Assembly (NCBI GenBank): GCA_958296075.1
Contig: CATQHW010000002.1
Coordinates: forward strand, 434,001-498,000
DNA length: 64,000 bases
Origin: an uncultured Spirochaetia bacterium
Lineage (GTDB): Bacteria > Spirochaetota > Spirochaetia > SZUA-6 > Bin103
Direction of reading: 5' to 3'
Shown: in pieces, positions 35,585 to 44,500 of the stretch
How the letters are laid out: every line of letters begins with the position of its first letter
How positions within the stretch are numbered: position 1 is the stretch's first letter
Program-made: the position numbers and the translations under genes
The notes under the pieces: model-generated
The model's input: the letters and a program-made list of their open reading frames with translations, nothing else
Databases searched by the model: none
What the model was told of the DNA's origin: nothing

Positions 35585-37378
35585 ATGAGAAGCGGCGAGC
35601 TCTCTGCCTTTTCGTGGCGGATGACGCGGGGTTATCGAGCGACGTTCGTCAACATGGCGATCGCCTCATCGGCCGTCGCGATCCTGGAGATGGCGCTGCC
35701 GTACCTGTTCGCGTTGGTGGTCGATGAGGTCATTCATTACCGGCAGCTCGACCTGGTCCCGTATCTGGGCATCGCCTTTCTCATCCTGTTCGTCGCCATT
35801 CAACTCCTCGCCGCGTGCGGATCCGCCGCCTGGGGCACCCTCAAGGTCGACTTTCACCACGAACTCAAGCAGCGTGCCTTCGAACGGATCATCCGCACCG
35901 AGGCATCCGTGCTCGACGACATCAAGACCGGCGACTTGGTCACGACCATCAATTCCAACGTCACGGGCTTTTCCAACGTGGCGCTCTATACGCTGCGAAC
36001 GGTGGTGAACTCCGCCCTGCAGTTCGCCATCGCCGTGGCCGTCGTCGCGACCATCGACGTCCTCGCCTCGGCGGTGCTTGCCGCGTCCGGCGTCGCTACG
36101 TTGATCGCCGGCATGATCGGCGGGCGGAGGTCGCGTTCGCACCGCCTCCACCATCGCTCGGTGTACGGCGACTACGTGGCGTTGTTGCTGGAATTCGTGA
36201 ACGCGCGCGCCGAAGTGAGACGGTTGGGCTCCCGCGCGACGGCCGTCTCGTGGATGCTCCGGAAGCACAACGCCGCGCTCCGCGCGCTGTTTCGAGCGCT
36301 CTGGGTCGATCTGGCGGGAGAGCGGACCGTGGAGCTCGTCGCCTTGGCGGCAACGCTGGTCCTGTACGGGCTCACCGCGGCGCTGGTGGCTGCCGAGTCG
36401 ATGACGCTGGGCACGTTCCTGGCGCTGGTGGAGTACTTCGTGCTCGGTCGCCTCGCCATCGCCCGGATGGGATGGGGCCACGTGCAGTTGCAGCACGACA
36501 TCGCCGGTATCACCCGCGTCTACACCGCCTGGCAGCGGCCCGCCGAGGCGGCCGGACCGATCATCGAGCCCGCTCCCACGCCTCATGCCGGCCCGGCCCT
36601 GACGAATCGCGGCGATCACGACCGGGACGGCGACGGGGACGGCGTCACCTTGGACACGGTGCGGTTCCGCTACCGGCCCGACGGTGAGGAGGTACTCCGG
36701 GGGGTTTCATTGCGCGTGGCGCGCGGGGAGCGCCTAGCGCTGACAGGGCGCAGCGGGGCCGGCAAGACCTCGCTGATTCAGTTGTTGCTGCGCCTGTATC
36801 GGCCGACCGGCGGGCGGCTCTTCGTCAGCGGCCGGGACGTGCGCGCGTTCTCGCTCGAAGAGCTGCGGCGCGTCGTGGGGGTGGCGTATCAGAACCCGCT
36901 GTTGTTCGCCGACACCGTGCGCGCCAACCTCGTTCCGCCCTGGTACGGCGGCGGCGACGGCCCGGTGTCGGCAGCCTGCGAGCGTGTGGGCCTTGGCGAT
37001 TGGCTCGGTTCCCTGCGGAACGGGCTCGATACCCCGATGGCGGACGCAGCGATCTCGCGCGGCGAACGGCAACGGCTTGCCATCGCGCGCACGATCCTGC
37101 GCCGGCCGGACGTGCTCATTCTCGACGAGGCTACGTCCGGCATCGACGACGCCCGCGAATCGGCCGTATATGACGCGATCTTCGATGACCTGCGGGGGCG
37201 CACGGTACTGATCGTCTCGCACCGTCCGTCGACGGTCCGTCGCGCGGAACGCGTGGCGTTCCTCGACTCCGGCGAAATCGCGGCGGTGGGGACCCACCAG
37301 GAGCTGCTGCGCGGCCACGCGGGATATCGCTCGCTGATCTCCGGCGACGCCGCGTCCGGCGGACGGCTCCCGCCATGA
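35585..37378 (+). CDS. ABC exporter half-transporter, degenerate signature motif
   Basis: A 597-residue membrane-ATPase fusion. Six membrane segments span about residues 20-290 (AIASSAVAILEMALPYLFAL and others). The ATPase has Walker A ALTGRSGAGKTSLIQLLLRL, a Q loop VAYQNPLLFADTV and Walker B VLILDEATSGIDDARES. The signature reads ISRGERQRLAIAR instead of LSGGQ. There is no C39 peptidase domain. Its stop overlaps the next ABC gene (ATGA), so the two should form a heterodimer with one impaired ATP site. Its cargo is unknown; the nearby NHLP peptide or lipids are possibilities. Confidence 0.92.
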   Translation: MRSGELSAFSWRMTRGYRATFVNMAIASSAVAILEMALPYLFALVVDEVIHYRQLDLVPYLGIAFLILFVAIQLLAACGSAAWGTLKVDFHHELKQRAFERIIRTEASVLDDIKTGDLVTTINSNVTGFSNVALYTLRTVVNSALQFAIAVAVVATIDVLASAVLAASGVATLIAGMIGGRRSRSHRLHHRSVYGDYVALLLEFVNARAEVRRLGSRATAVSWMLRKHNAALRALFRALWVDLAGERTVELVALAATLVLYGLTAALVAAESMTLGTFLALVEYFVLGRLAIARMGWGHVQLQHDIAGITRVYTAWQRPAEAAGPIIEPAPTPHAGPALTNRGDHDRDGDGDGVTLDTVRFRYRPDGEEVLRGVSLRVARGERLALTGRSGAGKTSLIQLLLRLYRPTGGRLFVSGRDVRAFSLEELRRVVGVAYQNPLLFADTVRANLVPPWYGGGDGPVSAACERVGLGDWLGSLRNGLDTPMADAAISRGERQRLAIARTILRRPDVLILDEATSGIDDARESAVYDAIFDDLRGRTVLIVSHRPSTVRRAERVAFLDSGEIAAVGTHQELLRGHAGYRSLISGDAASGGRLPP

Positions 37379-39120
37379 TGCCGCGCTACTTCGTGCTGCG
37401 CTGGAGGCTCCTGCGACGCCTGGCGCCGGTCCTGACCTCGGCTCGCTGGGCGCTGGCCGTGTCGATCGCCGCCCGAGCGGGTCGGTTCGCGGTCGCCCTG
37501 GCGCCGCCGCTCCTGCTGCGCTCGTTTGTCGACGACGTGATCGTCGGGCACCGATTCGGCTTGGTAGCGTGGCTGCTCCTCGGCTTCCTGGCCGTGTTCG
37601 CCGCGGAGACCGTGTTGAAGGGCTTCGAACTCGCGGCGCGCAACCGGGTCGCGGGCCGGATCGCTCTGCGCATTCGGCACCGGAACCTGGAGGCAGCGCT
37701 GATGACCGGGACGGCGGTCGGAGCGGGAGACCTGAAGCGCGCGGTGGAGGAAGACGTAACCCATATCGAAGGGGTGCTGCAGGAACACATCCTGGGCACG
37801 CTGCTGGCCGGCATCCGGTTGCTGGCGCTGGCGGCGATCCTCATGGTCATGAGCTGGCACCTGGCGCTGATCGGCTTCGCGCTTGCGGGGGCGATCAGCC
37901 TGGTCTCCGGGCGTCTCGCCGGTCGGGCGCGCGCGACCGGAGCGGCCATGCGCCGAGCGGACGGAGTGTGGGACAACTGGCTGACCCGCTCGCTGCGCGG
38001 CTGGATGGAGATCAAGACGCTGCAGATGGAGCGGCGGGAGACCGATGCGGTGACGCGAGTGCGCGTTCCCGCCCAGCAGGCGGCCGGCAGGCTGAACCTC
38101 ATGCGTTGGAGCAACCGGGCCATGGGCCAGGCGGTGGATGAGTTGGCGACGCGCGCCGCGCTCTACTTCGCCGGCGCGGTGCTGATCTTCGCCGGGAATA
38201 TCACCGCCGGGGTCCTGATCGCGTTCGTCCGGTACTACGCCACCTTCGTCGAGGACGTACAGGAGCTGCGGGAGAACAACATCCAATTCCACGAGGCGGC
38301 CGCCGCGGTCGAACGGGCGATCGGCCTGCACGCGGCGCATCCGCTCGAACGGATACGCACGCGTGAATGGGTCGCGCACGGCCCTTCGGGACCGGTCAGC
38401 GTAACGGTGTCGGGCGCGATCTATCTCGGTGAACATCGGGCACCGGTCGTCGATCGGGCGACGCTGGAGATTCCCGCCGGCGCGTTCGTCTGCATCGCCG
38501 GGGAGAGCGGCAGCGGCAAGACGACGCTGACCAGACTCATCGCGGGCGACCTGCGACCGACCGCGGGGAGCGTCCTTCTCGATGGCGTCCCGACGACGGC
38601 CATGCCGCCGCGCGTGCTGCACGACACCTTCGCCAGCGTCGGCGACGATAGCGCGGTGCTCAACATCTCGATTCGCGACAATCTGTTGCTGGCTGCGCCC
38701 GGCGCCTCGGATGGCGAGCTGTGGGAGGCGCTCGCTACGGCGTCGTTCGAACGGGAGATCCGGGCGCTGCCCGGCGGGCTGGACACGCTGATCGGCGAGC
38801 GCGGCATGAAGCTGTCCGGCGGCCAGCGGCAGCGACTGCTGTTGGCCCGCGCGCTGCTGCTCGACCGTGCGGGCCTGCTGCTCGACGAGGCGACGTCGCA
38901 GGTGGACCCACGCGCCGATCAGGAGATACAGAACCGTCTCAGACGCCTGAGCGGCGCCAAGACGGTGATCACGGTCGCCCATCGCCTGGCATCCGTGAAG
39001 GCTGCGGCGGCCATCTTCGTGATCGACGACGGACGGGTGATGGCGCACGGCACGCACGACCAACTCATGGCGAAAAACGCCGTCTACCGGCACCTGTTCG
39101 CGTCCCAGGCCTCGGCCTGA
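37375..39120 (+). CDS. ABC exporter half-transporter, canonical ATPase
   Basis: A 581-residue membrane-ATPase fusion partnering the previous gene. Membrane segments occur at RFAVALAPPLLLRSFVDDVI, LVAWLLLGFLAVFAAETVLK, LAALAAILMVMSWHLALIGF-like and AALYFAGAVLIFAGNITAGV. The ATPase carries Walker A CIAGESGSGKTTLTRLIAGD, the signature MKLSGGQRQRLLLARALLL, Walker B GLLLDEATSQVDPRADQEIQ and H loop VITVAHRLASVKAA. There is no peptidase domain. The tight overlap with the partner and the adaptor-like gene upstream suggest one export machine. Confidence 0.92.
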   Translation: MMPRYFVLRWRLLRRLAPVLTSARWALAVSIAARAGRFAVALAPPLLLRSFVDDVIVGHRFGLVAWLLLGFLAVFAAETVLKGFELAARNRVAGRIALRIRHRNLEAALMTGTAVGAGDLKRAVEEDVTHIEGVLQEHILGTLLAGIRLLALAAILMVMSWHLALIGFALAGAISLVSGRLAGRARATGAAMRRADGVWDNWLTRSLRGWMEIKTLQMERRETDAVTRVRVPAQQAAGRLNLMRWSNRAMGQAVDELATRAALYFAGAVLIFAGNITAGVLIAFVRYYATFVEDVQELRENNIQFHEAAAAVERAIGLHAAHPLERIRTREWVAHGPSGPVSVTVSGAIYLGEHRAPVVDRATLEIPAGAFVCIAGESGSGKTTLTRLIAGDLRPTAGSVLLDGVPTTAMPPRVLHDTFASVGDDSAVLNISIRDNLLLAAPGASDGELWEALATASFEREIRALPGGLDTLIGERGMKLSGGQRQRLLLARALLLDRAGLLLDEATSQVDPRADQEIQNRLRRLSGAKTVITVAHRLASVKAAAAIFVIDDGRVMAHGTHDQLMAKNAVYRHLFASQASA

Positions 39121-39214
39121 CCGTGGCCTGGGACGACGGCTCGATCGAGCGGTGTGGAGATATGCTGGCGCGTCTGCGCAGCGGCAGTAGAGATACCGAT
39201 TCTGAGAGACTGAG

Positions 39215-39877
39215 ATGAACCACCTGCGCAGCAGCGCGATCGAGCGGATTCTGATCGTCGATGACGACGCCGCGGCAAGAGAGGGATTCGGCTATCCGAT
39301 TGAAGAATTGGAGATCACTCCGGTTCTGGAGGACGGGCCAATCAAGGACCTGGAGCGGTTCGTCGAACACGTGCCGAGCCGAGCGCAGGCAGTACTGTGT
39401 GACTATCGGCTAAAGACGGACGGCATCTACTCGTCGTACGACGGTGATGAGGTGGTCGCCGCCTGCTATCGGCAAGGTATTCCGGGTCTGTTGTGCACGC
39501 AGTACACCGACGTGGTCGTCGAGATAAATCGGCGGCTGCTCCGGTTCATTCCGTCGCTCATCAAGACGAGCTCGCCCACTCCTCATGCCATTCGCGCCTC
39601 ACTGCGCCGCTGTCAGGAGGAACTCGCGGGCTCGGTTCATCCTGCCCGGCGGCCGTGGCGCACCTTGGTCCGGGTGCACGACGCACCGGCGGAGGCGAAC
39701 TATTGTTACGTCGTCGTGCCCGCCTGGAATGCTGACCAAGTGATCCGGCTGTACTACCACGACATTCCCGAAGAGATATTGCCGAGCATGACAGCGGGGT
39801 CGCGATTGCATGCCAAGGTCAACATCGGCGCCGGTAGTTTCGACGAAGTGTACTTCTATGATTGGGAGCCGGAATGA
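39215..39877 (+). CDS. Atypical receiver-domain protein with beta-rich C-terminal domain
   Basis: A 220-residue protein. Residues about 10-125 form a receiver domain: acidic ILIVDDDAAAREGF, phospho-Asp in AVLCDYRLKTDGIYSSYDGD, and the conserved Lys in IPSLIKTSSPTP. The C-terminal ~80 residues (TLVRVHDAPAEANYCYVVVP, VIRLYYHDIPEEILPSM, RLHAKVNIGAGSFDEVYFYD) look like a small beta domain, not a DNA-binding one. It overlaps the next gene (ATGA). No kinase is adjacent. Receiver plus metallohydrolase gene pairs occur in bacterial conflict loci, so a defence-related role is possible but unproven. Confidence 0.75.
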   Translation: MNHLRSSAIERILIVDDDAAAREGFGYPIEELEITPVLEDGPIKDLERFVEHVPSRAQAVLCDYRLKTDGIYSSYDGDEVVAACYRQGIPGLLCTQYTDVVVEINRRLLRFIPSLIKTSSPTPHAIRASLRRCQEELAGSVHPARRPWRTLVRVHDAPAEANYCYVVVPAWNADQVIRLYYHDIPEEILPSMTAGSRLHAKVNIGAGSFDEVYFYDWEPE

Positions 39878-39935
39878 GCGAGCGCGCCGGACGCCTGCTG
39901 GAAACTCTGGCCGTGTTGGACGTCGGCCACGGCTC
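39874..39935 (+). pseudogene. Truncated start of a metallo-beta-lactamase-fold-like gene
   Basis: ATGA overlap with the receiver gene, then MSERAGRLLETLAVLDVGHG SSAV. VLDVGHG(N/S)SAV at the N-terminus is typical of MBL-fold hydrolases of the ComEC-like or conflict-system type. Protein character stops near 39935, where the sequence joins a minus-strand AlbA-type fragment. Only ~20 codons survive. Confidence 0.5.
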
Positions 39936-40148
39936 CAGCGCCGTCAGCGGCTCCATGTCGTCCGGTATACGAGCGCGGGCGGCGAAACGCGACCACGTGT
40001 CCGGCGTAAGATCACGGCGCAGATCGAAGCGCGGGCACGGCGTCTCGTCGAAGCGGATGACTCCCTCCTGGTAGAACGACTCCCGAATCTCGTCGCGAGA
40101 GACGGGCAATGTCAGACGTGAAGTAACCTCGCCGCTCTTCTGAATCAC
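39936..40148 (-). pseudogene. Fragment of an AlbA_2-type putative transcriptional regulator/ATPase
   Basis: Starting at a GTG that overlaps the hsdS stop (GTGA), the frame reads IQKSGEVTSRLTLPVSRDEI, RESFYQEGVIRFDETPCPRF and DTWSRFAARARIPDDMEPLT, the mid-region of AlbA_2 (divergent AAA_4) proteins (typically ...P..I.......FDE.PCP...). Both the DNA-binding N-terminus and the C-terminal ATPase part are missing. Such genes often accompany type I restriction loci. Confidence 0.55.
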
Positions 40149-41368
40149 AACCGTATCCGGCCAGTCATCAGGCGTGGCAGAAGCAGATCACGCGCTTCTG
40201 CGAGCTTCCTCATCTCCAGCGAAAGAACCTCGATGTGGCGGAAGATCGGCGACACGATATCCGTAAACATACAAATTACTCTCCGCTCTGGAACGACGAA
40301 AGGAACCGAACGAAACGTGTTGCGAGTGATTGCGGAGAATACAGAACCAACGGCTCGACTACGAAGCTGTTCAATGCCATCAAGAAGCGCGAGATAAAGG
40401 TAGATTGGGTTCATAGGAGCTGCTACGACGAGAGCGTAACACGACTGACTCATCGCCATGTCGGTCTGCGCCAGCGAAAGCTTGCCCACGGTCCCTCGTG
40501 CCGTGATGAACACGGTTCCTTTCGGGTACAGCTTGCTGTTGCAGGCTCGTAGGCCTTCTTCCGAAAGATGCCTCTCGGTGAAGAGCACGTATGCTCCGGA
40601 ACTATCCTTTGGTGTGAAAAAGGGTATTTTACCATTCCAATAGCGCGGATTCTTCGTGTCAGGGGTTCCGCCACTCAGTACGTCTATCACTTCGAACGCA
40701 GAGGTCCGCTTCCATGTTTCCGGAAGTCCATCGGCACTGCCGACATGCTGATGACCGGAATAGCGAAAACGCACGAACCACTCCTTGTAGAGCAATCGTG
40801 CGGTTCGCTCCAAGAGCCGTATCCGACGACGGTTATTCTCGATCAAATCGTCGTACGCCGAAAGGAATGATGCGATCTTTCGTTGTTCATCGACATCTCG
40901 AGTGACCCGTACCGGAAGGGCGTGCAGATCGTTTCTATTTACCCCCGGTACGGCGGCTTTATCGCTACGTATCGCGGGCAGAACGCTACATAGAAAATAC
41001 GCCGAAAATCTAGGGTCGTTGCCCTTGAAGTCGCAGACGTACAGGGACGTGTTCAGTGGCCAAAAGTCATCCTTGATATAGAATACGTCGCCGAGAGTCC
41101 CGTAGCGTCCGGTGACGACGCCGGGGCCTTCGATCTTTGCCGTGTCATGTCGTCCGGTAATTCCTGAAGATGAGACCACGGGGACGGTGCCGTCCTTTCT
41201 GTGAGAGGAGGAAAGGTCATAACCTCTCTTCAAGGTCAAGAATTCGCCAAGCAGCGTTGTTTTCCAGGCCGTGGCCGGATAGAGGCTCGTTCTCATCCGT
41301 CCGTAAGGTTTGCAGTCATATCGGCATTCCGCTGACACATCATTCAGTTGCGGTCGTCGTCTCGCCAA
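40145..41368 (-). CDS. hsdS: Type I restriction-modification specificity subunit HsdS
   Basis: A 383-407-residue DNA-recognition subunit with two target-recognition domains. The first begins WKTTLLGEFLTLKRGYDLSS and ends at the conserved helix RKIASFLSAYDDLIENNRRR, IRLLERTARLLYKEWFVRF; the second begins RTSAFEVIDVLSGGTPDTKN and ends LEMRKLAEARDLLLPRLMTG. Both half-repeats look intact. The TTG at 41368 overlaps the end of the hsdM remnant; the ATG at 41296 (MRTSLYPATAWKT) is a likely alternative start. Lower GC than the flanks. Without intact hsdM and hsdR here it is probably an orphan. Confidence 0.9.
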   Translation of the reverse strand: MARRRPQLNDVSAECRYDCKPYGRMRTSLYPATAWKTTLLGEFLTLKRGYDLSSSHRKDGTVPVVSSSGITGRHDTAKIEGPGVVTGRYGTLGDVFYIKDDFWPLNTSLYVCDFKGNDPRFSAYFLCSVLPAIRSDKAAVPGVNRNDLHALPVRVTRDVDEQRKIASFLSAYDDLIENNRRRIRLLERTARLLYKEWFVRFRYSGHQHVGSADGLPETWKRTSAFEVIDVLSGGTPDTKNPRYWNGKIPFFTPKDSSGAYVLFTERHLSEEGLRACNSKLYPKGTVFITARGTVGKLSLAQTDMAMSQSCYALVVAAPMNPIYLYLALLDGIEQLRSRAVGSVFSAITRNTFRSVPFVVPERRVICMFTDIVSPIFRHIEVLSLEMRKLAEARDLLLPRLMTGRIRL

Positions 41369-41885
41369 GCACCTATTTTCTCGAAGTTCCTGCGGATGGT
41401 CGTCGCCAATACGGTTGCCTGATCGTTAAGATCTTCCAGTTCGATATGGATCGCCCGGAGAGCATGAGAAAAACCACAATCTTCGTTCGTCTTTTCGGCG
41501 TGATACCGACGTAGCGGCCCGGGTCAGGCTCCAGTCATTGCCCGCGATCTCGGACCGGTCCGCCAGTTTGACCAGTCCCTCCACGTCGCGTAGTTCGCCG
41601 TCGGGGAAGCGTTCGACCAGCCAGTGGGCATGACGCCAGACATTAGCGCACCTGTTCCAGTCGCTCGACCGCGTGTCGGCTGACCCTCGTCGGCCGCTCT
41701 GCGGGCGCTGGCGACGTTGCGACCGTTCCGACGCCGCTGGATCGGGCGTCACACTCACGCTCGCACGTCTCGATCATGCCGGCGGCCACCTTGTAGAACG
41801 TGTCGACCTGCGTGGCCAGATCATGGCTGCCATCGGCAGTGATGCTCCATGGGCTTGGTCCGCGTGACAGCATCAAGAGGAGCGT
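41360..41885 (-). pseudogene. hsdM remnant (3' part of type I methyltransferase gene, multiple frameshifts)
   Basis: Successive frames on the minus strand read HDLATQVDTFYKVAAGMIET then CERECDARSSGV; HWLVERFPDGELRDVEGLVK then LADRSEIAGNDWSLT; PGRYVGITPKRRTK; and finally IHIELEDLNDQATVLATTIR then RNFEKIGAW. Together these reconstruct the usual HsdM C-terminus (WSLNPGRYVG..., E..L..L..EA..L...I..N). At least three frame changes show it is dead. The SAM-binding catalytic part is gone. Confidence 0.75.
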
Positions 41886-41973
41886 CACAGTCCAGATCAG
41901 TCCAACCAGCAAAACCCGGCAACACTCCCAGTATCAGTTCATGTCGACGGTGAGCCTCTAGCCGCAGCACCGG

Positions 41974-42369
41974 TCACGTCAGGTTGTGCGGGCCGAACGA
42001 GGCGGGCAGCAGGTCGGCCAGGGTGAAGCGCCGGCGCAGGCCGTCGGGACCGCATACCAGGATCGGCACGGAGTCGGCGGCAAATTCCCGGATCTTCTGG
42101 CGGCAGCCACCGCAGGGGGTGCACAGTTGGTCGCCGCCGCCGGCAACCGCGATCTCGGTGATGCGGCGCTCTCCGGCCATGACCAGTGCCGCGATCGCCG
42201 CGGCTTCCGCACAGACGCCCTCCGGGTAGGCGGCGTTCTCGACGTTGCAGCCCAGGTAGACGGTCCCGCTCTCCCCCCGTACCGCGGCGCCGACGTGGAA
42301 TCCCGAATAGGGGGCGTAGGCCGCGGCCCGCGCCGCAATCGCGGCGGCGACGGTGGAGTCGGCGTCCAT
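41974..42369 (-). CDS. cdd: Cytidine deaminase
   Basis: A 131-residue homotetrameric-type cytidine deaminase converting (deoxy)cytidine to uridine in pyrimidine salvage. The zinc and catalytic motifs are intact: NVENAAYPEGVCAEAAAIAA (C-A-E) and QLCTPCGGCRQKIREFA (P-C-x2-C). AAYAPYSGFHVGAAV is the N-terminal substrate-binding motif. It lies between decayed restriction genes and a DUF1156-like fragment, with high GC typical of the chromosome. Confidence 0.95.
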   Translation of the reverse strand: MDADSTVAAAIAARAAAYAPYSGFHVGAAVRGESGTVYLGCNVENAAYPEGVCAEAAAIAALVMAGERRITEIAVAGGGDQLCTPCGGCRQKIREFAADSVPILVCGPDGLRRRFTLADLLPASFGPHNLT

Positions 42370-42372
42370 CCG

Positions 42373-42565
42373 CTAGGGGCCGGCTGGCTGCAAGTACTGC
42401 CCGATGTTGACGATCTGCAGACCTGCTTGGAACTGCACCAGCGCGAGGGGCTGCCGGAGGCCGACCGGCAAGTGATCCGGCGCGGCAAGGCCCTGGAGTA
42501 CTTCAGCCGCCACTACGGTCAAGTGTACGTCGGCGTGGCCAAGCCGGTCTCGGTGCGCAACGACG
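42373..42565 (+). pseudogene. C-terminal fragment of a DUF1156-type adenine-specific DNA methylase
   Basis: The plus strand reads LQTCLELHQREGLPEADRQV then IRRGKALEYFSRHYGQVYVG and VAKPVSVRNDGP, like the end of DUF1156-containing DNA methylases (RGKAL.YFSRHYG.VY...PL.V.EAL). There is no start codon and the similarity ends at the amidohydrolase stop. It is a decayed piece of the same defence-like island. Confidence 0.55.
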
Positions 42566-42579
42566 GGCCGGCCGGCCCG

Positions 42580-43419
42580 TCAGCCGTACACCGTGAGCCG
42601 GTCGGGTTTCTCGGGGTCCACGGCCCACAGCTCTTTGGCCCGGTAGACGCGCGGGGCCTGCGGCGGGCCGTCGGGGAGCTGCCAGTCGGGGTTGTAGCGG
42701 CGGATCAGCTCCTGCATGTTGCGGTAGGCGATGCGGTCCTTGAGGTCGTCGTCGACCGGAGCCTGTTCGATGATCTGCTGCAGCAGCCGGTAGTCGTAGT
42801 AGGGCAGGTCGGCGCCGAAGATGATCCGCTCGCGGCCCACCTGATCGGCCAGCTTGGCGAAGTCCCAGCGGCTGCCGCGTTCATCGGGATACTGCACCAC
42901 CTCGAACCAGACGTTGTCCATGCCGGCGAAGTGCTCGGCGGCGTAGCTGCTGGCGTGGGTGATGAACGTGACGCCGGGGAACAGGCGCGCGATCTTTTCG
43001 AACAGCGCGTCGTGCAGGTGAATGTTGCACAGACCGCCCCGTGCGGCGGCCATCTCCAGGAACGGGATGCACGCCTCGCGCACCGGCGGATGGGACACGA
43101 TGCCGTGCAGGCCCAACTCGGCCATCGCCCACTCCGCTTCGTCCACGGCGACCGGTCCCAGGCACGGTTCGATCAGCGCCAAGCCGAGCGGCACGTGCTG
43201 CGGGAAGTCGCGGCGCGCGCGGGCGATCACCCGATTCTGGTCGCGGATGTCCTCCAGCCCGCGCAGGATCAGGCCGCCGGTGGCGGTCGGCATCGACAGG
43301 CTGGCGTAGACGTTGGTCTCGGCGAAGCGGGCCAGGCACATGGCGGTGCTCTGGCCGGTGGGCGGCAGCCGGTTCAGGGTGCGCCCGATGTGGTTGTGGC
43401 AGTCGAGGTAGGGTCTCAT
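42580..43419 (-). CDS. Amidohydrolase family 2-like metal-dependent hydrolase
   Basis: A 279-residue TIM-barrel hydrolase. It starts MRPYLDCHNHIGRTLNRLPP, where H-x-H is the metal-binding pair of strand 1. GLHGIVSHPPVREACIPFLE, LCNIHLHDALFEKI, VTFITHASSYAAEHF and IIFGADLPYYDYRLL (the terminal Asp) follow in the order expected for amidohydrolase-2 lactonases and decarboxylases. The ATG at 43419 has AAGGAGC upstream. It is the last gene of the second catabolic cluster, 20 bases after the oxidoreductase. The substrate is unknown. Confidence 0.88.
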   Translation of the reverse strand: MRPYLDCHNHIGRTLNRLPPTGQSTAMCLARFAETNVYASLSMPTATGGLILRGLEDIRDQNRVIARARRDFPQHVPLGLALIEPCLGPVAVDEAEWAMAELGLHGIVSHPPVREACIPFLEMAAARGGLCNIHLHDALFEKIARLFPGVTFITHASSYAAEHFAGMDNVWFEVVQYPDERGSRWDFAKLADQVGRERIIFGADLPYYDYRLLQQIIEQAPVDDDLKDRIAYRNMQELIRRYNPDWQLPDGPPQAPRVYRAKELWAVDPEKPDRLTVYG

Positions 43420-43439
43420 GGTTGCTCCTTGGTCGGGTG

Positions 43440-44495
43440 TCAACGGTCTGCGGCGGCCGGCAGCTCCACGGCGCGCCGTTCGGCGGTGGCGCGGCGGGCA
43501 GCGGCGACGATGCGCAGGTTGTGCAGGGCCGATTCGCCGCTGATCGGCGGTGGCGCGCCGCGCGCCAGGGCGTCGAAGGTGGCGGCGAAGTAACGGCCGT
43601 GACCGCTCTCCGCCTGGGTCGGCCGCGGCTCCAGCGCCACCTCCTGCCACTGCCGGGCGCTGCGCGCGTACCGCCACAGCCCGCGGCCGCGGCGCATCAC
43701 GCGCACGCCGCCTGTCGACCCGTGCACCTCGGCCAGGTTGGCGCTCTCGCCGGCGTCGCCGCCCGGCACGCACCAGGAGGTGGCAACCGTGGACAGCGCG
43801 CCGCCCTCGTGCTCCAGCAGCAGCAGCGCCAAGTCATCCACGTCGAAGGCGAAGTGCTGCGTCGCCACCCGCGCCTCGACGTAGCGCACCGGGGAGCCGA
43901 CCAGCGACTCCAGCAGGTATATCTCGTGATAGGCAGTGTCGTTGATGGCGCCGCCGCCGGCGGCGCGCGACGCTCGCCACACCGTGTTGGGGTCCGCCTG
44001 GTCGTCGGTCTTGTTGAACAGCGACTTGGCGCGCCCGAAGAACGGCGTGCCGGCGGCCCCGTCGGCCAACAGCGCCCGCGCCCGCTCCATGCCCGGCGTG
44101 AACAGGAAGTTGTGCACCACGGTGTAGGGCGCGCCGCCGCGCCGCACCGCCGCCAGCACCTCCTGCGCCTGCTCCACGGAGGTGGCCATCGGCTTCTCGG
44201 AGACCACCGCCACGCCGGCCGCGGCCGCGTCGATCGCCTGCTCCGCGTGCATGTGGTGCGGCGTGGCGATGGTGACCGCGTCGAGCTCGGCGCGCTCCAG
44301 CATCTCCCGGTAGTCGGCGTAGCGCAGGTCCGGCGGCACCGCCAGCAGCTCCCCCATCCGCCGCAGGTTGTCGCCGGCCGGATCGGCCAGAGCGGTCACC
44401 CGCACCAGCTCCGGGATCGCCCGATACCCCGGCGCGTGGTTGAGCCGCACGATGCCGCCGCAGCCGATCAGACCCAATCGAACCGGTCGCTGCAT
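43440..44495 (-). CDS. Gfo/Idh/MocA-family oxidoreductase
   Basis: A 351-residue NAD(P)-dependent dehydrogenase. Motifs are RLGLIGCGGIVRLNHAPGYR, DAVTIATPHHMHAEQAIDAA, the catalytic Lys in VAVVSEKPMATSVEQA, and the late GGGAINDTAYHEIYLLESLV with the Asp/His pair. It follows the permease stop by 5 bases and precedes the amidohydrolase, forming part of a transport-and-degradation operon. The substrate is likely a sugar or cyclitol derivative by family analogy. Confidence 0.92.
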   Translation of the reverse strand: MQRPVRLGLIGCGGIVRLNHAPGYRAIPELVRVTALADPAGDNLRRMGELLAVPPDLRYADYREMLERAELDAVTIATPHHMHAEQAIDAAAAGVAVVSEKPMATSVEQAQEVLAAVRRGGAPYTVVHNFLFTPGMERARALLADGAAGTPFFGRAKSLFNKTDDQADPNTVWRASRAAGGGAINDTAYHEIYLLESLVGSPVRYVEARVATQHFAFDVDDLALLLLEHEGGALSTVATSWCVPGGDAGESANLAEVHGSTGGVRVMRRGRGLWRYARSARQWQEVALEPRPTQAESGHGRYFAATFDALARGAPPPISGESALHNLRIVAAARRATAERRAVELPAAADR

Positions 44496-44500
44496 CTCCG

